A DNA stretch of 38,139 bases from Acidimicrobiaceae bacterium (GTDB taxonomy: Bacteria > Actinomycetota > Acidimicrobiia > Acidimicrobiales > Ilumatobacteraceae): assembly GCA_012269985.1 (NCBI GenBank), contig JAAXJF010000060.1, positions 1 to 38,139 on the forward strand, read 5' to 3'. Numbering within the stretch: position 1 is the first letter of the stretch; the number at the start of each line of letters is the position of its first letter. A program made the position numbers and the translations under genes. Under the pieces are notes generated by a model, which searched no databases, was not told the origin of the DNA, and saw only the letters and a list, made by a program, of their open reading frames with translations. Shown here piece by piece: positions 1 to 7,641 of the stretch.

Positions 1-660
1 ATTGAGTGCTGCATTCCCGGGTGCAGGCGCGAGTTGCCGTGCATCACTCACCGGCACGCTCGGGTCTTCATCTCCGTGAAGAACGAGCAGAGGTCTCGGA
101 GCAAATCGGCGTGCAGCCACCGATGGCCGAAAGCGACGGAATGCCCGGCTCCATTCGTCAAGCGAAGATGGGAAGCCCGGCGTACGAATCGCCCCAATTT
201 GCCTTGCATGTTCAAGGAATCGACGTGGATGCTTTTCCGAATCTTCGACATGTGCACGAGGCGATAGCAGCGCCGCTGGATGAACTCGGGGTTCGGCGGC
301 GGCTTCACAAATGACGAGTGACCCACCGGTATTCGTTCCGATGAGAACGACCCGTCGAACCCCGGTCGTTCTCATCATGTGATCAACTGCGTTTCTCAGG
401 TCGTCCATCCACCCCTGCAACGAAAAGTCGCCGGTCGACGCGCCACAACCACGAAACGTGAATGCCATTGCGACGTACTCAACCTCATGAGCGAGTCGAT
501 CAATGAGTTCAGGGAAGGTGCCTGCGGAACGACGAGCATCCAGCGGGCCAATTGGAAAGCCATGGCACAAAATGAGGCCTGGAGTGTTGTCGTCTACGTT
601 CGATGGAAGCGTTAAGTGGCAAGCAAGTCGCTCTCGACCACTGTCGAAGCTGTCCTCCAT
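1..660 (-). CDS. alpha/beta hydrolase, 3' end beyond window
   Basis: An open frame of 220 codons runs from ATG at 660 off the left edge with no stop, so the C-terminus is missing. The protein has the order of an alpha/beta hydrolase: an oxyanion-loop HGFPIG near residues 33-38, a glycine-rich turn FRGCGASTGDF near 69-79, the nucleophile elbow G-T-N-T-G-G at 108-113, and an acid-loop region LVLHGDEDPSVPV near 192-204. The elbow residue that is normally Ser, Cys or Asp is Asn here (codon AAT), so classical hydrolase activity is doubtful. Its start lies 11 nt after the stop of the next gene upstream, so the two are probably cotranscribed. No clear Shine-Dalgarno sequence is seen. The fold assignment is fairly firm, but the substrate is unknown. 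Confidence 0.72.
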   Translation of the reverse strand, partial: MEDSFDSGRERLACHLTLPSNVDDNTPGLILCHGFPIGPLDARRSAGTFPELIDRLAHEVEYVAMAFTFRGCGASTGDFSLQGWMDDLRNAVDHMMRTTGVRRVVLIGTNTGGSLVICEAAAEPRVHPAALLSPRAHVEDSEKHPRRFLEHARQIGAIRTPGFPSSLDEWSRAFRRFRPSVAARRFAPRPLLVLHGDEDPSVPVSDARQLAPAPGNAALN

Positions 661-671
661 CGCTGGTACCG

Positions 672-896
672 CTATGCCCGTGGTTTGCGGTGCCGCCGTG
701 TCATTCCGGGAGCGGCAAGTGTGTACCCGCGGTTTCGCGCTTCAGCGAGGGTGTCCGGGCCGAAGCAGAGCCCAGTTTCCGCCGTCATGATGTCGTCGAT
801 GACAGATTCATCGGTCCATTCGTCAAGATCGTACACAAGCTGGGTGCGCTTGTCGCCGAGAAAGCGGGTGTGCTCAAACCTGACCGGACGTTCCAT
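672..896 (-). CDS. small conserved-looking hypothetical protein, 74 aa
   Basis: A 74-residue protein beginning MERPVRFEH, with a well-ordered middle (FLGDKRTQLVYDLD, then TAETGLCFGPDTLAEARNRGY) and a basic tail. It resembles short uncharacterised actinobacterial proteins, but I cannot name a family or function. There is no signal peptide or membrane segment. ATG 896 is preferred over the upstream in-frame TTG at 914, because a TANNNT hexamer (TAGCGT) ends 7 nt before it, which fits leaderless initiation. It is followed after 11 nt by the alpha/beta hydrolase on the same strand. Confidence 0.62.
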   Translation of the reverse strand: MERPVRFEHTRFLGDKRTQLVYDLDEWTDESVIDDIMTAETGLCFGPDTLAEARNRGYTLAAPGMTRRHRKPRA

Positions 897-903
897 GCCT
901 GAC

Positions 904-909
904 ACGCTA
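904..909 (-). promoter_or_regulatory. -10-like hexamer, leaderless-type start of the 896 gene
   Basis: TAGCGT on the minus strand, 7 nt before ATG 896. It matches the TANNNT core of actinobacterial SigA-type -10 boxes and would put the transcription start at or beside the start codon. Confidence 0.35.
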
Positions 910-938
910 CCCAATGATTGGGGGTCAGAGTTGGGTTG

Positions 939-1400
939 TCAAATGACATCGTCTGGAGGAGCCGTCGGCCCGACAGCCCCGATCGCGTCAAAGTAACTGA
1001 GGTGGGCGTCGACCACCTCAACGATGTCGACGTCGTCGAGCAGTTCGATCCCCGTGTCGGCGGCAACCATCATGAGGTGAGCAATCAATGCTTCATCAGA
1101 GACGATGAGGGTCGAATCAATGTTCTGTCGTTGATCAATCACTCGGTCAGGTGCAAGGCCCTGGGCGTGAAGCCAATTGATATGAGCAATAAGAAGCGAT
1201 TCGACTTCTGCAGGGGTGAGACGAGCCTGACTGCGTTCTGGAATTCGGTCCGCAACGAAATCGACTGCCTCGTCGAGGGTGTACACCGCTCGGGGGGCAA
1301 TCGCATCAAGCCGATGTGCTTCGCGTCCAATCGCGCCAGCGGCGATCGCAAATATCGCGACCGCCGCTAGAACTACGAAGATTCCGAGGGTGAGATCCAC
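939..1400 (-). CDS. membrane-anchored hypothetical protein, 153 aa
   Basis: The protein starts with one hydrophobic segment (about residues 4-25, alanine, valine and isoleucine rich), then a soluble acidic domain of about 125 residues containing HINWLHAQGLAPD and a C-terminal run rich in D, V and E. The likely topology is an N-terminal anchor with the rest in one compartment; which side cannot be told. GTG at 1400 is chosen because TAGTCT ends exactly 6 nt upstream, the leaderless spacing repeated across this window. I do not recognise a family. Reading-frame integrity and a normal residue composition support a real gene. Confidence 0.6.
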   Translation of the reverse strand: MDLTLGIFVVLAAVAIFAIAAGAIGREAHRLDAIAPRAVYTLDEAVDFVADRIPERSQARLTPAEVESLLIAHINWLHAQGLAPDRVIDQRQNIDSTLIVSDEALIAHLMMVAADTGIELLDDVDIVEVVDAHLSYFDAIGAVGPTAPPDDVI

Positions 1401-1406
1401 GCCTTC

Positions 1407-1412
1407 AGACTA
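1407..1412 (-). promoter_or_regulatory. -10-like hexamer, leaderless-type start of the 1400 gene
   Basis: TAGTCT on the minus strand, 6 nt before GTG 1400. Confidence 0.35.
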
Positions 1413-1447
1413 TTACTGCCACCGTGTTGGAGGCAGATGGAGCGTAA

Positions 1448-2563
1448 TCAGATTCCGATCCGCTGGGCGAGAAGCTCGCGGTGATATGTCGGATCACCGA
1501 ACAGCAGCTCTGACGACTTGGCACGCTTGAAGTAGAGGTGTGCGGGGTGCTCCCAGGTGAAGCCGATACCGCCGTGAATCTGAATGTTCTCGGCCGTGGC
1601 GTGGAAATACGCCTCTGAGCAGTAGGCCTTCGCGAGCGATGCGACCGAAGGGAGTTCTTCGTTCATTTCGCTTGCACACCAGAGGCCGTAGTACGCAGCT
1701 GATTTCGCTGATTCGACCTCGAGGAGCATGTCGGCGCACTTGTGCTTGATGGCCTGGAACGAGCCGATGGGACGTCCGAACTGCACACGATCTTTTGCGT
1801 ACTGAACTGCCATTTCGAGCACGAATTGCGCTCCTCCGACCTGCTCTGCGGCGAGACCGATTGCGGCGAGGTCAAGCACGGTTGAGAGGATGTCCCAGCC
1901 TTTGCCTTCTGCACCGAGAAGGGTTGCTGGAGTGTTTGAGAACTCGAGCTTGGCCTGACGGCGGGTTTGGTCCATCGTTGACAGAGCGGTACGGGTGAGG
2001 CCTGCGGCGTCGCCTGCAACGGTGTAGAGGCTGACGCCAGCAGAACTGCGTGCCGCCACGATGATGAGGTCGGCGAGGTGACCGTCAAGAACGAATGATT
2101 TCGTGCCGTTCAAGGTGACATCTGAGCCGGAACCCGATGCTTCCATCGTGATGCCTGCTTCGTCCCACTTGCCGTTGGGCTCGGTGAACGCAACGGTTGC
2201 AATGGTTGAGCCTGCTGCGATGCCTGGCAGGTGAGCTGACTTTGCGGCGTCGTCACCTGACTGCATGAGGGTGTTTGCGGCAAGAACGACTGATGAGAAG
2301 AACGGTGCGCACAGAAGTGCACGGCCCATTTCTTCGAGCACGATGCCGAGTTCGACATAGCCGAAGCCCGACCCGCCATATTCTTCGGGGATGTGGAGTC
2401 CCTGGAGGCCCATCTGTTCTGCCATCTGAGTCCAGACGTCGGAGTCGAAGCCGTTGTCGGTTTCCATTTGCTCACGCACGGCCTCTTCAGAGCTCTTCGC
2501 TTCCATGAAGGCCCGGATGGTTGAGCGCAGTTCGTCTTGTTCTTCGGTAAATGCAAAATTCAT
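1448..2563 (-). CDS. acyl-CoA dehydrogenase (FadE-like)
   Basis: 371 residues from ATG 2563 (MNFAFTEEQDEL), the standard beginning of the family; the frame stays open for 88 further codons upstream but those residues do not look like protein. Visible family features are the N-terminal helical domain with EEYGGSGFGYVEL, a mid beta domain with VAFTEPNG, and the C-terminal domain with DRVQFGRPIGSFQAIKHK and IHGGIGFTWEHPAHLYFKRA. The enzyme would oxidise an acyl-CoA to the 2-enoyl-CoA with FAD. The GFTWEHPAHLY signature is typical of actinobacterial FadE proteins that often work as heteromeric pairs on sterol or branched side chains; a partner is not adjacent. Substrate unknown. It is transcribed divergently from the toxin-antitoxin pair. 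Confidence 0.9.
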   Translation of the reverse strand: MNFAFTEEQDELRSTIRAFMEAKSSEEAVREQMETDNGFDSDVWTQMAEQMGLQGLHIPEEYGGSGFGYVELGIVLEEMGRALLCAPFFSSVVLAANTLMQSGDDAAKSAHLPGIAAGSTIATVAFTEPNGKWDEAGITMEASGSGSDVTLNGTKSFVLDGHLADLIIVAARSSAGVSLYTVAGDAAGLTRTALSTMDQTRRQAKLEFSNTPATLLGAEGKGWDILSTVLDLAAIGLAAEQVGGAQFVLEMAVQYAKDRVQFGRPIGSFQAIKHKCADMLLEVESAKSAAYYGLWCASEMNEELPSVASLAKAYCSEAYFHATAENIQIHGGIGFTWEHPAHLYFKRAKSSELLFGDPTYHRELLAQRIGI

Positions 2564-2581
2564 GTCATGAAGTTTGCCGAC

Positions 2582-2610
2582 TGGACACCTGCGGTCACAA
2601 ATCGTAATGT
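2582..2610 (+). promoter_or_regulatory. promoter of the toxin-antitoxin operon
   Basis: TGGACA at 2582-2587 (5 of 6 to TTGACA), a 17-nt spacer, and TAATGT at 2605-2610 (TANNNT). Transcription would begin near 2617-2619, at ATG 2619, giving a leaderless antitoxin mRNA. The -10 box touches a minus-strand TACGAT (2601-2606) that could serve the divergent acyl-CoA dehydrogenase gene. Confidence 0.45.
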
Positions 2611-2627
2611 GTACACATATGTACACA
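2608..2627 (+). promoter_or_regulatory. candidate antitoxin operator: paired TGTACA hexamers in a dyad
   Basis: Arms TGTGTAC and GTACACA form a perfect 7-bp inverted repeat around a 6-nt centre. The stretch contains TGTACA twice, at 2610-2615 and 2620-2625, one helical turn apart. TGTACA is the known core recognised by YefM-type antitoxins. The site covers the end of the -10 box, the expected transcription start and the first codons, so bound antitoxin would block its own promoter. Confidence 0.55.
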
Positions 2628-2888
2628 ACTGGGACTCGCGCCGCTCGAGCCGAATTCGCATCGCTTCTGCGTCGAGCCGAGCATGGTGAATCAACCATCA
2701 TCACCGACCGCGGTGAACCCGTTGCGGTTCTCGGCCCCCTCGGCGTGACCGCCCCCACCATCGAACAACTCATTTCGTCGGGCGCCGTGATCCCACCACG
2801 ACGCACCGCCGATTGGCGTCCGCCCACACCGGTTCGGATCTGGGCGGGTACCCGCCTTGACCAAGCGCTTCGGGACCTCCGCGGATGA
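2619..2888 (+). CDS. Phd/YefM-type antitoxin
   Basis: 89 residues beginning MYTTGTRAARAEFASLLRRAEHGE, followed by the beta-hairpin pattern TIITDRGEPVAVLGPL, which is the classic Phd/YefM DNA-binding N-terminus. The C-terminal part is proline- and arginine-rich and is expected to wrap around the toxin. ATG 2607 is an in-frame alternative, but it lies inside the -10 box, so 2619 is preferred. The stop overlaps the toxin start by 4 nt (ATGA), which implies translational coupling. It should neutralise the PIN toxin next door and repress the operon through the TGTACA dyad. Confidence 0.85.
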   Translation: MYTTGTRAARAEFASLLRRAEHGESTIITDRGEPVAVLGPLGVTAPTIEQLISSGAVIPPRRTADWRPPTPVRIWAGTRLDQALRDLRG

Positions 2889-3292
2889 ACGTACTGTTTC
2901 TCGACACGTCCGCTCTTCTTGCCATCGCCACCGACACCGCAGGAAGAGACGCCATCCTCACTGCGTTTGACTGCGCCGATGTCGTCGCTGCATCAGGCCT
3001 CGCTCTTACCGAAGCACTCCCCGCCCTCGACCGCCTCACCGACGAGCGCTATGCGAGAGTCGACCTTGAAGATGCAGTTCGCCTCACCTGGGATTACCTC
3101 CACATCGTCCCTTTAGATGCTCGCTGCACCGAACGGGCCGCAACCTTGGCGAGAGAGCGTCCCCTGCGCCTCAGCGATGCAATTCATTTCGCCGCCGCCG
3201 ACAGGCTCCCCTCCAACCTCACATACGCAACACTCGACCCAAACCAGATTCCGACGGCTCTCGACCTCGGTTATGAGGTGCTGTCGACGTGA
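2885..3292 (+). CDS. vapC: PIN-domain toxin, VapC-like ribonuclease
   Basis: 135 residues, a normal VapC length. The acidic metal-binding residues of the PIN fold are visible: D7 in FLDTSALLAI, E43 in LTEALPAL, D98 in LSDAIHFAAA and D118 in ATLDPNQ. The family cleaves RNA, usually tRNA or rRNA, in a Mg2+-dependent way and is held inactive by its antitoxin. The start ATG overlaps the antitoxin stop by 4 nt. The antitoxin is of Phd/YefM type, a pairing known for VapC. The target is unknown. Confidence 0.88.
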   Translation: MNVLFLDTSALLAIATDTAGRDAILTAFDCADVVAASGLALTEALPALDRLTDERYARVDLEDAVRLTWDYLHIVPLDARCTERAATLARERPLRLSDAIHFAAADRLPSNLTYATLDPNQIPTALDLGYEVLST

Positions 3293-3356
3293 ACGCGGGC
3301 TACAACATTCGCTCTCAATCACCTCACCCACACCGAATACCGGCAAGAATGAACCC

Positions 3357-3971
3357 ATGAGCACACTTCATTGGTCGAATGCAGATGTCGAAGTTCACAA
3401 ACTCGTCGTCGGGTCATACGACAACAACGTCTTCATAGTTCGCTGCACGGCGACCGGCGAGGCAGTCCTTATCGATGCAGCCAATGAACATGAGCGCCTC
3501 CTCGAACTCTCTCAAGCACTCGGAGTCAGACGGATTCTTGAAACGCACGGCCATCACGATCACATCGGAGCGGTAACCGAAATGCGGGAGGCGGGCTACG
3601 AAGTTGCCGTTACCGCAGCCGATGCCCCAATGCTGAAAGAGGTGGGCTACGACGTACTCATCGACGACAAAGAAGTCATCGAATTCGGATCACTTCGCCT
3701 TCACGCAATTCACAACCCCGGGCACACGCCAGGGTCGATCTCGTTCCACCTCGATGGCACACCACTGCTCTTCACTGGCGACACCCTCTTCCCAGGAGGC
3801 CCAGGCGCCACCCAATATGAGGGTGGGGATTTCAACACGATCATCACCTCGATCGATGAACTGCTCTTTCCGTTTCCCGATGACACGATCGTCCTTCCGG
3901 GGCACGGCCTCGACACCACCATCGGAACCGAGCGCCCTCACCTTCAGGAATGGGTCGATCGAGGTTGGTAA
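3357..3971 (+). CDS. MBL-fold metallohydrolase (glyoxalase II-like)
   Basis: 204 residues from ATG 3357; the open frame extends 80 codons upstream into the vapC region, but that part is not protein-like. The zinc ligands of the metallo-beta-lactamase fold are present: H64-x-H66-x-D68-H69 in THGHHDHIG, H123 in NPGHTPGSIS, D142 in LFTGDTLFPG and H183 in LPGHG. Length and motif order fit glyoxalase II-like or thioester/thiol-adduct hydrolases. In actinobacteria such enzymes often act on mycothiol conjugates, but nothing here proves that. It starts 64 nt after vapC. Confidence 0.85.
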   Translation: MSTLHWSNADVEVHKLVVGSYDNNVFIVRCTATGEAVLIDAANEHERLLELSQALGVRRILETHGHHDHIGAVTEMREAGYEVAVTAADAPMLKEVGYDVLIDDKEVIEFGSLRLHAIHNPGHTPGSISFHLDGTPLLFTGDTLFPGGPGATQYEGGDFNTIITSIDELLFPFPDDTIVLPGHGLDTTIGTERPHLQEWVDRGW

Positions 3972-4033
3972 GCCTCGAGACATCAATCTCATGATGATTG
4001 CTACCCAGACTCGGTGTACGCCGATAACACAAC

Positions 4034-4039
4034 TACGCT
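4034..4039 (+). promoter_or_regulatory. -10-like hexamer, leaderless-type start of desaturase gene
   Basis: TACGCT, 6 nt before ATG 4046. Confidence 0.38.
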
Positions 4040-4045
4040 GAAATC

Positions 4046-5041
4046 ATGGTTGCTCACGGCCCATCGATTGCCTATGACAGTTCAGCGGCCATCCGCCTTG
4101 GCGGAATGGCGCCGGCAGCAGAACTTTTCGGTCCGGGTAATGCGACCGCTCTCGTTCGCCCCGATGGGCGACCAACCCCCGAGTTTCGAGCCGAGCTGCG
4201 AAAAGTCTCCAATGTGAGAAACGCTCTCTCGATTGTGCTGCTGTACGCGCAGACGATCGCAATCATTGTTGTTGCCGTCAACTTGGGCTGGTGGGCCTGG
4301 CCGATTGCGTTCATCCTCATGGGGCGCGCTCACGCCCAGTTTGCGGCGATGATGCACGAAGCCGCACACCGTCTGCTATTCACCAACAAAAAATGGAATG
4401 ACGCAGTTGGGCGCTGGGCCCTGGGCTACATCGGGCTCGTCTCCACCGATGCATATCGCCGGGTGCACATGGCGCACCATCGACGTGAGTTCGGACCTGA
4501 AGAGCCTGACCTGCCGCTTTACCAGGGGTATCCAGTGTCGAAAGAGTCAATGCGCCGGAAACTCATTCGAGACGCCACAGGCCAAACTGGCTTCCGTCTC
4601 CTGAAGAGCCAATTTGCTCCCGGCCGATGGAAGAACCCGCGTCAACGAAAAGTGTTGACATCGATGCTCGCCGTGCACAGCGTGCTCTTAGCGGCTTCGA
4701 TTCTCGCTGGCCAGCCACTCGTCTACCCGCTGTTGTGGATTTTGCCGTTTCTCACCCTGTGGCGAGTCATCAACCGGTTTCGCTCCATCGCAGAACATGG
4801 CGGCCTTGCGGCATCAAGTGACCGTCGAATCACCACGCACTGTGTACGCATGGACCCCATCACCCGTTTCTTCATGGCGCCATACCAACTCGGCTATCAC
4901 CTCGCCCATCACGTCGATTCGGGGGTGCCATTCCGGAGCCTGCCGAAGTACCACCGAGCACTCAAAGAATCGGGCTACATCTTTGACGCCTACGAGTACC
5001 GGTCATACCCAGCGCTGTGGAAGGCGCTGTCAGCAGGTTGA
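4046..5041 (+). CDS. membrane fatty acid desaturase / hydroxylase
   Basis: 331 residues. Histidine boxes that bind the diiron centre are clear: H104-EAA-H108 inside a hydrophobic helix, H141-MA-HH145 after YRRV, and H285-LA-HH289 near the C-terminus; a further H251 (AEHGG) fits the extra ligand seen in the family. Hydrophobic segments near residues 60-80, 83-100 and 208-238 match a membrane-embedded enzyme. It would introduce a double bond or hydroxyl into an acyl chain using O2 and electrons from a ferredoxin or cytochrome partner, which is not identified here. Regiospecificity cannot be told. Confidence 0.85.
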   Translation: MVAHGPSIAYDSSAAIRLGGMAPAAELFGPGNATALVRPDGRPTPEFRAELRKVSNVRNALSIVLLYAQTIAIIVVAVNLGWWAWPIAFILMGRAHAQFAAMMHEAAHRLLFTNKKWNDAVGRWALGYIGLVSTDAYRRVHMAHHRREFGPEEPDLPLYQGYPVSKESMRRKLIRDATGQTGFRLLKSQFAPGRWKNPRQRKVLTSMLAVHSVLLAASILAGQPLVYPLLWILPFLTLWRVINRFRSIAEHGGLAASSDRRITTHCVRMDPITRFFMAPYQLGYHLAHHVDSGVPFRSLPKYHRALKESGYIFDAYEYRSYPALWKALSAG

Positions 5042-5069
5042 GACCCCTGCCACACTGAATTTCCCCTAC

Positions 5070-5090
5070 GAGGACAGTGCTAATTCCTGA
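5070..5090 (+). promoter_or_regulatory. suf motif copy C, upstream of sufC1
   Basis: Contains AGTGCTAATTC (5076-5086), identical over 11 nt to the copy upstream of sufD and close to the one upstream of sufB. The preceding half-site is degenerate (CCTAC-GAGG-ACAGT at 5065-5078). It lies where the -35 region of the sufC1 promoter should be. Confidence 0.5.
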
Positions 5091-5098
5091 GTGGGTTC

Positions 5099-5104
5099 TA
5101 CACT
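5099..5104 (+). promoter_or_regulatory. -10-like hexamer of the sufC1-sufS-sufU operon
   Basis: TACACT, 6 nt before ATG 5111, matching the leaderless pattern. The shared suf motif sits 12 nt upstream of it. Confidence 0.4.
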
Positions 5105-5110
5105 ATGAAT

Positions 5111-5905
5111 ATGTCCCAGTCACCTGAGACCACGGCACCGCTCCTCGACATTTCTGATCTCAGCGCTCGTCCTGCCGGCGATGCAGCAGAGTCAACTGGC
5201 GAAATCCTTCGAGGGCTTAACCTCACCGTTCTTCCCGGCGAAGTTCACGCAATTATGGGGCCGAATGGATGCGGCAAATCGACGCTCGGCAACACCCTGC
5301 TCGGCTCTCCCGAATACGAAGTCACCGGTGGCGATATCAAGTTGCTCGGCCAGTCGGTGCTCGACGACTCTCCAGATGAGCGAGCAAAAGCCGGGATGTT
5401 TCTCGCATTCCAATACCCGCAAGAAATCCAAGGCGTATCCGTCATCCAGTTTTTGCGCCAGGCACTCTCAGCCCGCAAGGGCATTGACCTTTCGGTACTC
5501 GAGTTGCGGCTCGCTGCGATGGAGTGGATGCAGCGTCTCGGAATGGATTCCTCATTCGTCGACCGCTACCTCAACGAAGGCTTCTCAGGCGGTGAAAAGA
5601 AGCGCAACGAAATCATGCAGATGGCGCTTCTCGAACCAGAGATTGCAATTCTCGACGAAACCGACTCCGGCCTTGACATCGATGCCCTGCGCATCGTTGC
5701 CGCCGGAATTCGCGAAGTTCGAAACGACCGTGCAGCGATGGGCATCGTGATGATCACCCACTACCAGCGCCTCCTCGATGAAGTGCAGCCTGACGTCGTT
5801 CACATAATGGTCGACGGCCGAATCGTTGAATCGGGCGGCCTCGAACTAGCGGAGAAACTCGAGCGCGACGGCTACGAGGCGTTGCGCGCCCAGACGAGGG
5901 CTTGA
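5111..5905 (+). CDS. sufC: Fe-S assembly ATPase SufC (copy 1)
   Basis: About 264 residues. Walker A GPNGCGKST is near residues 50-58, the Q-loop is in LAFQYPQE, the signature SGGEKKR near 159-165, Walker B AILDE near 179-183 and the H-loop histidine in MITHY. SufC is the cytosolic ABC-type ATPase that drives the SufBCD scaffold. ATG 5111 is chosen because TACACT stands 6 nt before it; ATG 5105 is an in-frame alternative adding two residues. It is followed by sufS after one nucleotide. A paralogue lies at 23761-24555. This copy has the more canonical A-loop to Q-loop region (GMFLAFQYP). Confidence 0.93.
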   Translation: MSQSPETTAPLLDISDLSARPAGDAAESTGEILRGLNLTVLPGEVHAIMGPNGCGKSTLGNTLLGSPEYEVTGGDIKLLGQSVLDDSPDERAKAGMFLAFQYPQEIQGVSVIQFLRQALSARKGIDLSVLELRLAAMEWMQRLGMDSSFVDRYLNEGFSGGEKKRNEIMQMALLEPEIAILDETDSGLDIDALRIVAAGIREVRNDRAAMGIVMITHYQRLLDEVQPDVVHIMVDGRIVESGGLELAEKLERDGYEALRAQTRA

Positions 5906-5906
5906 A

Positions 5907-7136
5907 ATGTTCGATCTTGCTCGTATTCGCAACGATTTTCCGCACCTTCAGCGAAGCCTCGAAGGTTCCCCCGTGGTGTACCTCGATTCTGCCAACACCT
6001 CTCAAAAACCAACGGCAGTCATTGAGGCGATGAAGCACTTCACCGAACACTCGTATGCGCCCATCAACCGAAGCGCGTACCGAATGGCAGCTGCCGCGAC
6101 CGACGCGTACGAGAACGCGCGAACACTTATCGCCAACTTCATTAACGCAGGTTCGCCAGACGAAGTTGTCTTCACCAAGAATGCAACCGAGTCACTCAAT
6201 CTGTTTGCGCAGGGCTGGTCACGTCAACGACTCCAACAGGGTGACGTCGTGGTGCTCACCCACATGGAGCATCACGCGAATATTGTCCCCTGGCAAATGA
6301 TGGCCGCGGAACGTGGCATCGAGATTCGCTGGATCCCGCTGACCGACGATGGCCAACTCGACCTCAGCGACCTCGACAACATCATCGACGGTGCCTCGGT
6401 CGTGTCGTTTACTGCAATGAGCAATGTGCTGGGCACGATGAACCCGGTTCGTGAAATTGTCGATCGGTCACACGCTGCTGGAGCAACCGTCATGGTCGAT
6501 GCGTGCCAGTCAGTGCCGCATGCGGTAACCGATGTGCAGGCAATGGGGGCTGATCTCATTGCTTTCTCCGGACACAAAATGCTCGGACCATCAGGAATCG
6601 GCGTGCTGTGGGGCCGACCAGACATCCTCGATCAACTTCCTCCTCTCATGGGGGGAGGCAACATGATCGACGACGTTCGACTCGACACCTTCTCGTGTGC
6701 CCCGGTACCCGCAAAGTTTGAGGCCGGCACTCCCCCGATCATCGAAGCGATTGGCCTTGGAGCCGCCGTCGAATATCTCTCATCAATTGGAATGGCAGAA
6801 ATTCGACAGCACGAGATGGAACTCACGCAGTACGCACTTGACACCCTGACCGAGCGTTTCGGCTCAGACATCGTCATTCATGGCCCCCGAAACATTGAGG
6901 AACGAGGAGGCGTACTCAGCTTCGCATTCCGTGACCTCCACCCTCATGACGTCAGCCAGATCCTTGACGAAAAGAATGTTTGCGTCCGCGCCGGCCACCA
7001 CTGCGCAAAACCTCTCATGCGAATCATTGAGGCCCATGCAACTGTTCGCGCCAGCCTCTATCTGTACAACGACACGAACGATGTCGATATCCTCGCTGAT
7101 GCGCTCACCAGCGCAGACGACATCTTTGGACTGTGA
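5907..7136 (+). CDS. sufS: cysteine desulfurase SufS
   Basis: 409 residues, typical for group II desulfurases. The PLP-binding lysine is K224 in FSGHKMLGPSG, the catalytic cysteine is C366 in RAGHHCAKPLM, and EHHAN near 121-125 and a DACQS motif near 198-202 contact the cofactor. The enzyme takes sulfur from cysteine as a persulfide and hands it to SufU. It lies one nucleotide after the sufC1 stop; a GAGGG inside the end of sufC1 can serve as ribosome site. A short loop near the active cysteine is consistent with dependence on the SufU encoded next. Confidence 0.95.
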   Translation: MFDLARIRNDFPHLQRSLEGSPVVYLDSANTSQKPTAVIEAMKHFTEHSYAPINRSAYRMAAAATDAYENARTLIANFINAGSPDEVVFTKNATESLNLFAQGWSRQRLQQGDVVVLTHMEHHANIVPWQMMAAERGIEIRWIPLTDDGQLDLSDLDNIIDGASVVSFTAMSNVLGTMNPVREIVDRSHAAGATVMVDACQSVPHAVTDVQAMGADLIAFSGHKMLGPSGIGVLWGRPDILDQLPPLMGGGNMIDDVRLDTFSCAPVPAKFEAGTPPIIEAIGLGAAVEYLSSIGMAEIRQHEMELTQYALDTLTERFGSDIVIHGPRNIEERGGVLSFAFRDLHPHDVSQILDEKNVCVRAGHHCAKPLMRIIEAHATVRASLYLYNDTNDVDILADALTSADDIFGL

Positions 7137-7154
7137 ACGAGGAATCAACGAACG

Positions 7155-7598
7155 ATGCCAGGACTTGAAGATCTCTACCGAGAAATCATCCTCGACCACT
7201 ATCGAAATCCACGAAATCGTGGCGAACTTGAGACTCCGCCCGCGATCTCAGTCGACGGCCATAACCCGCTCTGCGGTGATGAAATCACGCTGTACGTGCT
7301 CGTCGAAGATGGAGTGGTGAGTGAGATCAAAACGAACGGCCAAGGCTGCTCCATCTCACAGAGTTCAGCATCGATGATGACCCAAGCGATCAGGGGCCGA
7401 ACCCTTGCTGAAGCCGAAGCACTCATCCATCATTTCAAGCACATGATGTCGATCGAAGATCACCATCATGACGAGCCCGGTGAAGCCCCGGCACTTGGCG
7501 ACCTCGAAGCCCTGCAGGGGGTCGTGAAATTTCCGGTTCGCATCAAGTGCGCGGTCCTTGCATGGAACACGCTGAGCCAAGCCCTCGAGTCCGCGTAA
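7155..7598 (+). CDS. sufU: sulfur-transfer protein SufU
   Basis: 147 residues. The zinc-binding and persulfide residues of SufU are present: C40 and D42 in NPLCGDE, C65 in GQGCSISQSSASMM and C132 in IKCAVLAWNTL. The insert between the second and third cysteine distinguishes SufU from IscU scaffolds. It accepts persulfide from SufS and passes it on to SufBCD. Gap from sufS is 18 nt, so the gene belongs to the sufC1-sufS operon. Confidence 0.94.
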   Translation: MPGLEDLYREIILDHYRNPRNRGELETPPAISVDGHNPLCGDEITLYVLVEDGVVSEIKTNGQGCSISQSSASMMTQAIRGRTLAEAEALIHHFKHMMSIEDHHHDEPGEAPALGDLEALQGVVKFPVRIKCAVLAWNTLSQALESA

Positions 7599-7641
7599 GC
7601 CGGATTTCGAACCGTCCGCTCCAACCTGACATTCTCTCGTT

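Noticed and set aside
6-314. Plus-strand frame of 102 codons at the left edge
   Set aside because: It is a shadow of the minus-strand alpha/beta hydrolase, whose fold motifs are clear.
2564-2827. 88-codon N-terminal extension of the acyl-CoA dehydrogenase
   Set aside because: The family start is at MNFAF; the extension is arginine-rich and overlaps the antitoxin gene on the other strand.
3117-3356. 80-codon extension of the MBL-fold hydrolase
   Set aside because: It lies inside vapC in another frame and is not protein-like; ATG 3357 gives the normal family length.
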